Assembly (NCBI RefSeq): GCF_032391395.1
Contig: NZ_CP135916.1
Location: 3,379,001 to 3,443,000 of the forward strand
Length of the DNA stretch: 64,000 nucleotides
From: Sphingomonas sp. Y38-1Y
GTDB taxonomy: Bacteria > Pseudomonadota > Alphaproteobacteria > Sphingomonadales > Sphingomonadaceae
Direction of reading: 5' to 3'
Numbering within the stretch: position 1 is the first letter of the stretch; every line of letters begins with the position of its first letter. Below the pieces are notes generated by a model. It searched no databases and was not told where the DNA came from. It saw only the letters and a program-made list of their open reading frames with translations. A program made the translations under genes and the position numbers. Below, piece after piece: positions 60,241 through 64,000 of this stretch.

Positions 60241-60878
60241 GCCATCGCTCTGCCCGTGGCCGCTCCGGCGGGCAAGCCCGAAGCGAAGCGCGCCTCGATC
60301 CAGTCCGCCGCCTCTCGCCAGTCGTCGATCCGGACGTGCGCATCGGGTGCCGGCGGCACCATCGGGGCGAGCTCGGGCTCGGACACCATGTGCAGCCGGT
60401 GGACGCCCGGCGCTGCCTCGGCTACGCTGGCATGATGCACCGCCAGGTCGTCGACGAACACCGTCACCGGCGATCCATGCTCCTCGACCAGCCGCGCCAC
60501 CGCCGCACCCTTGCCGCCCTGGTTGCACTCGACGCGGTGCGCGATGCCATGCGTCGCAAGCTGATCGACACGATGCGTCTGGCAGTGATCCTCCAGATTG
60601 GTCAGGATCACGATTTCGGCGGTCTTCGCCAGCCGCGCCAACGCCTCGGCGGCATGGGGCACGATCGTCTGCCGCGCCATCTCGCCCGGGAAGAAGCCGC
60701 CGAGCAGCGCCCACATCTCCTCGCGCGAGGGCGCGCTGCCATCGGCGCGGCGCATCGCGTTGGCGAAGTCCTGCGTGAAGGTGAACTCGATCTCGTGCCG
60801 CTCGCCCAGCCAGGTCCGGAAGTGCCGCACCATGTGCAGCAGCACCTCGTCGCAGTCGCAGATCAGCAGCGGCTTCAT
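60237..60878 (-). CDS. HAD family hydrolase
   Basis: A 213-residue haloacid dehalogenase-type phosphatase: motif I LLICDCDEVLLHMV (Asp-x-Asp), motif II VILTNLEDHCQ, the lysine in QGGKGAAVARLVEE and motif IV VFVDDLAVHHASV, with a helical cap (about residues 20-80). The substrate is unknown. It is joined to ridA and DUF3572 by four-base overlaps at both ends. Confidence 0.87.
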   Translation of the reverse strand: MKPLLICDCDEVLLHMVRHFRTWLGERHEIEFTFTQDFANAMRRADGSAPSREEMWALLGGFFPGEMARQTIVPHAAEALARLAKTAEIVILTNLEDHCQTHRVDQLATHGIAHRVECNQGGKGAAVARLVEEHGSPVTVFVDDLAVHHASVAEAAPGVHRLHMVSEPELAPMVPPAPDAHVRIDDWREAADWIEARFASGLPAGAATGRAMA

Positions 60879-61153
60879 TCGGCTTCCAATGTCATTCGAG
60901 CCCGCACCAGCAGCGCGGGGTCGACGCCCAGCGCATCGGCGCAGGCGATCAGGTCGGGCTCGTGCGCCTCGATAAACTGCAGCACCGCCGCCAGCACCAC
61001 GGGCTCGGCAGCGCGAGCGCGCAACTCGCCGCCCTCCAGCCCCGTCGTCGCCAGCAGCCGGTCGGCACGCGCGCCGTCGCTCACCGCCCAGCCGAGCGCC
61101 GCCAGCGCAAGCGCCTGAGCGTCCGGTTCGGGGTTTGTCTCGCGGATCGGCAT
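60875..61153 (-). CDS. DUF3572 family protein
   Basis: A 92-residue all-helical protein beginning MPIRETNPEPDAQALALAAL and ending ARMTLEAE, with HEPDLIACADALGVDPALLV in the second half, the DUF3572 pattern. It is divergent from divK, 19 bases away, an arrangement I recall as conserved in alphaproteobacteria. Function unknown; its stop overlaps the HAD gene start. Confidence 0.85.
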   Translation of the reverse strand: MPIRETNPEPDAQALALAALGWAVSDGARADRLLATTGLEGGELRARAAEPVVLAAVLQFIEAHEPDLIACADALGVDPALLVRARMTLEAE

Positions 61154-61172
61154 GGCATAGGGCTTTGCGCGG

Positions 61173-61556
61173 ATGGACGACGAAGCCGCCTTGCCCCGCC
61201 CGGTGCTGGTTGTCGAGGACAACGAGCTAAACCTCAAGCTGTTCTGCGACTTGCTTCGCGCACACGGCTTCGCGCCGACCCCGGTGCGCGACGGGCGCGA
61301 AGCGGTCGCGCGCGCCCGCGAAACCTCGCCGGTGCTGATCGTCACCGACATCCAGCTGCCGCACGTCACCGGGCTGGAGCTCATCCAGCGCTTCCGCGCC
61401 GATCCGCGGCTGCGCGACGTCCCGATCATGGCCGTCACCGCCTATGCGGGGCACGACGACGAGGCGCGCATCCGCGCCGCCGGCGCCACTGCCTATGTCT
61501 CCAAGCCTATCTCGGTGATGCGCTTCATCGAGGAGGTGCGCGGGCTGCTCGCCTGA
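61173..61556 (+). CDS. Single-domain response regulator, DivK type
   Basis: A 127-residue receiver domain without an output domain: acidic pocket VVEDNELN, phosphoacceptor aspartate in VTDIQLPHVTG (about residue 58), the conserved Thr in AVTAYAG and Lys in AYVSKPISV. Length, lack of output domain and DUF3572 neighbour point to DivK, which controls the cell cycle kinases DivJ/PleC/DivL in alphaproteobacteria. Its last 64 bases overlap the convergent membrane-protein gene. Confidence 0.88.
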   Translation: MDDEAALPRPVLVVEDNELNLKLFCDLLRAHGFAPTPVRDGREAVARARETSPVLIVTDIQLPHVTGLELIQRFRADPRLRDVPIMAVTAYAGHDDEARIRAAGATAYVSKPISVMRFIEEVRGLLA

Positions 61557-63289
61557 TCGCGCTCGATCGCCGTCAGGCGGTGCGCAAGCTCCTCGATCCG
61601 CTCGCCCAGCCGGGCGATCGCCCGCGCCCGGTCCTCCCGCGCCAGCGCCTCGCCGAACGCCTCCGCCATCGGCGTCGACAGCTCGCTCAGCAGCGCGCGC
61701 ACGCCGCCCGGCAGCGGCGACCCGTCCGGCCGCGCTCCGAGTGCAAGGACCGCCTCGCCGCCGACCACCTCGACGTCCGGTCCGCCCTGCATCTCGCCGC
61801 GCTCGGCGGCCAAGGACGAGCGCCCGTCCCGCAAGATCATCAGCGTACCGCCCGTCGCCGCAGCGCCATCGGTCGCCGCTGCCACCACCGCTTCGGCAAG
61901 CTGCGCGACGCTGGATCGCCCCGCCATCGCGGAAAGCAGATCGGGCAAAGTCCGCAGCCGCTCCAGCCGCGGCTCCAGCCGTTTCTCCGTCCAGCGCTCG
62001 ACCCGCGACTGCACCGGCGGGAACAGGATCGCGATGAGCGCGGTCGAGATCGCGGCGATGACGCCCGGATCGAAATCGGGATCGAGCTGCGACACGCCGA
62101 TCTTGGCCAGTTCCTGCGCGCCGGCCCAAACGCCGCCCAGCGTCAGCGTGACGATGCCGACCATGCTCGACCGCCCGATCGCGCGATCCGCGTCCCACAA
62201 CCGGAACCGCAGCAGCGACACCAGCACCCCCGCCGGCAGGATCAGGAAGGCGAGGCTGAAGATCGCCAGCGCCGCCCACCCGACCCACGCACCCGCCGGG
62301 CCGCCCGGGCGCAGGACCGCCAACAGCATCGCGATGCTCTGGACGACGAAGGCACCCGCAAAGCCGAGCCCCGCCCATTTGAGCTGCTGCCGCTCGATCC
62401 CCGGCGGCGTCCGGCGAAAGCGCAGCACCGGGATCGACGCCGCCACCAACGCCGCGACCATCGTGATTCCGGCCACTAGCTCCAGTGGCAGCAGGTTGAT
62501 CGCGATCATCACGAACAGCAGCGGCGCCGCGAGCGCCAGCCAGAACCCCGCACGTGGCACGAAGCGCCCGTCGGGAAATGCCGGCAACACGACGAGCAAC
62601 AACGCAAAGAAACCCGCCGTCGTCAGGTCGGTGACGCTCCCCCACCCCAGCCAGTCGCCCACCACCGCCGTCAGCGGCAGCGCCATCGATCCCAGCACGA
62701 ACGCAAAGGCGAGCAGCACCGACACCGGGTCCTCCGGCCGCCGCTCGATCAGCATCAGCCCGCCCGCGATCAGCCCCAACGCGGCGATGAACTCGAACGC
62801 ATAGAAGCCGACGAACTGCCAGACGAGATGGTTCGGCCCCTGCTCCAGCCGCGAGGCGAGCGCCTGGCTGCGCATGACCGCGACGCTGCGGCGCGCACCG
62901 TCCTCGGTTTCGATCGTCAGGACAACGCGGCCATCCGGCCCGCGCATCGCCGCCGCCGCGCCCTCGATGCCCATCGCCGGCGTGATCGCCCGTCCGTCGA
63001 TCGCGACCAGCCGGGCTTCATCGGGCAGCCCGGCCGCGCTCGCCTCGTCGGCGATCGGCTCGACGAGGATGCCGCCATCGCCCTCGACACCCAGCCGTAC
63101 GCCGACTGCATCGGTGGCGGGAACGATCCGCGTCTGCTCGATCCAGCCACGCCACAGCCCGGTCACCGAGACGATCAGCGCCAGCACCGCCAGCGCGCGC
63201 CAGGCAAAGCCGATCGCCCGAGCCGCCCGCGACCCGATCGCCGGCAGCGCCCGCACAAAACCCGTTGATTGCCCGCCTTCAGCCATCAC
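61493..63289 (-). CDS. PDZ-domain multi-pass membrane protein with C-terminal GAF-like region
   Basis: A 598-residue protein. A membrane anchor (about 25-45) precedes a PDZ-like domain (about 60-135, GGILVEPIADEASAAGL and ARLVAIDGRAI). Eight or so membrane segments follow (about 155-400), with the PGIERQQLKWAGLGFAGAF stretch seen in ComP-like sensor kinases. The C-terminal part (about 430-560, LPDLLSAMAGRSSVAQLAEA) looks like a truncated GAF-type domain followed by a coiled helix. No histidine-kinase catalytic domain is present. Function unknown. Two ATGs begin the gene (63289, 63286). Its last codons are antisense to divK. Confidence 0.8.
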   Translation of the reverse strand: MMAEGGQSTGFVRALPAIGSRAARAIGFAWRALAVLALIVSVTGLWRGWIEQTRIVPATDAVGVRLGVEGDGGILVEPIADEASAAGLPDEARLVAIDGRAITPAMGIEGAAAAMRGPDGRVVLTIETEDGARRSVAVMRSQALASRLEQGPNHLVWQFVGFYAFEFIAALGLIAGGLMLIERRPEDPVSVLLAFAFVLGSMALPLTAVVGDWLGWGSVTDLTTAGFFALLLVVLPAFPDGRFVPRAGFWLALAAPLLFVMIAINLLPLELVAGITMVAALVAASIPVLRFRRTPPGIERQQLKWAGLGFAGAFVVQSIAMLLAVLRPGGPAGAWVGWAALAIFSLAFLILPAGVLVSLLRFRLWDADRAIGRSSMVGIVTLTLGGVWAGAQELAKIGVSQLDPDFDPGVIAAISTALIAILFPPVQSRVERWTEKRLEPRLERLRTLPDLLSAMAGRSSVAQLAEAVVAAATDGAAATGGTLMILRDGRSSLAAERGEMQGGPDVEVVGGEAVLALGARPDGSPLPGGVRALLSELSTPMAEAFGEALAREDRARAIARLGERIEELAHRLTAIERDQASSPRTSSMKRITEIGLET

Positions 63290-63313
63290 CCCCGTCTCCC
63301 CGGGGGCACGCTA

Positions 63314-64000
63314 TCAGGCGGCGGCGCGCATCTCCAGCCGGCCCCAGATCTCGACCAGCGCCTCGGTCAGCTCGCGCATCATCGCCTCGTCATGCGACGG
63401 GCCGGGGGTGAAGCGCAGCCGCTCGGTCCCGCGCGGCACCGTCGGATAATTGATCGGCTGCACATAGACGCCATATTCGGCGAGCAGGATGTCGCTGATC
63501 CGCTTGGCGCGGACCGGATCGCCGACCATCAGCGGCACGATGTGCGTCGTCGACGGCATTACCGGCAGACCCGCCTCGGCGAACATCGCCTTCAGCCGCG
63601 CCGCCGCCGCCTGCTGCCCCTCGCGCTCGGCGCTGGAGCCCTTCAGGTGCCGCACGCTCGCCAGCACGCCCGCGACCAGCACGGGCGACAGACTGGTGGT
63701 GAAGATGAAGCCCGGCGCATAGCTCCGGATCACGTCGACGATCGTCTGGTCGGCGGCGATATAGCCGCCCATGACGCCGAACGCCTTGCCCAGCGTCCCC
63801 TCGATGATCGTCAGCCGGTGCGCCGCCTCGTCCCGCTCGGAAATGCCGCCGCCGCGCGCGCCGTACATGCCGACCGCATGGACCTCGTCCAGATAGGTGA
63901 GCGCGTTGTACTTGTCGGCCAGGTCACAGATCGCATGGATCGGCGCGACATCGCCATCCATCGAATAGACACTCTCGAACGCGATCAGCTTGGGCACCGA
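63314..64000 (-). CDS. hemA: 5-aminolevulinate synthase, 3' part
   Basis: Pyridoxal-phosphate enzyme that condenses glycine and succinyl-CoA to 5-aminolevulinate, the first step of haem synthesis by the route used in alphaproteobacteria. The window holds the C-terminal 228 residues; the gene runs off the end. Signatures are [26 protein letters not shown] with the PLP-pairing Asp, and the PLP lysine in [37 protein letters not shown] near the end is typical of ALAS. The frame is intact over this part. Confidence 0.95.
   Translation of the reverse strand, partial: SVPKLIAFESVYSMDGDVAPIHAICDLADKYNALTYLDEVHAVGMYGARGGGISERDEAAHRLTIIEGTLGKAFGVMGGYIAADQTIVDVIRSYAPGFIFTTSLSPVLVAGVLASVRHLKGSSAEREGQQAAAARLKAMFAEAGLPVMPSTTHIVPLMVGDPVRAKRISDILLAEYGVYVQPINYPTVPRGTERLRFTPGPSHDEAMMRELTEALVEIWGRLEMRAAA

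Overview
The window is high-GC DNA from an alphaproteobacterium of the order Sphingomonadales, most likely Sphingomonas or a close relative. The evidence is the LigM-type O-demethylase, a rpiB-glyA-nrdR order, a DUF3572/DivK pair, an ALAS-type hemA, a LexA box of the GTTC-N7-GTTC class, a remnant gene transfer agent cluster, and many copies of short palindromic repeats whose translations (VRAEPVEAR, ASTSSART) I remember from sphingomonad proteins. The assignment rests on recognition, not on a database search.

Layout: 0-9 kb holds lipB, two small exported proteins, the betaine-lipid pair btaAB, rpiB, glyA, nrdR, and a GIY-YIG domain fused to a TrmJ-like RNA methyltransferase. 9.3-15.8 kb is a divergent one-carbon cluster: a hydrolase and a tetrahydrofolate-dependent aryl O-demethylase on the minus strand, then metF-like, purU, folD, folB and an aromatic-acid-type MFS transporter on the plus strand. 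Together they could import a methoxylated aromatic acid, move its methyl group to tetrahydrofolate, oxidise it and release formate. 18-22.5 kb and 31.4-35.3 kb carry valine catabolism: mmsB, enoyl-CoA hydratase, 3-hydroxyisobutyryl-CoA hydrolase and isobutyryl-CoA dehydrogenase, then bkdA1-bkdA2-bkdB. Between them lie a tightly overlapped operon with two tandem membrane paralogues, mobA-fdhD, gmd-fcl, xerC and a DUF1593 protein.

35.4-41.8 kb is the SOS mutagenesis cassette imuA-imuB-dnaE2 behind a clear LexA box. 41.8-49.2 kb has a short-chain dehydrogenase, an OmpA-type porin and a degraded gene transfer agent cluster, in which the capsid and most tail genes are gone and a tail gene is fused across a deletion. 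An AT-rich orphan membrane-protein gene (49.4-50.4 kb) is the clearest foreign segment. 50.4-64 kb returns to housekeeping genes: an M24 peptidase, folA, a dipeptidase, ribF, ileS-lspA-lipoprotein, a porin, ridA, a HAD phosphatase, DUF3572, divK, a PDZ membrane protein and the 3' part of hemA.

Two themes stand out. First, several families of palindromic repeats fill intergenic gaps and also lie in frame inside genes (GIY-YIG/TrmJ, bkdB, imuB, ileS). Second, reading frames are broken in at least seven genes at 37.9-46.9 kb and at 52.4 kb. Because several of these are normally intact functional genes, single-base indel errors in the assembly are at least as likely as real decay. No rRNA, tRNA or CRISPR array was recognised.
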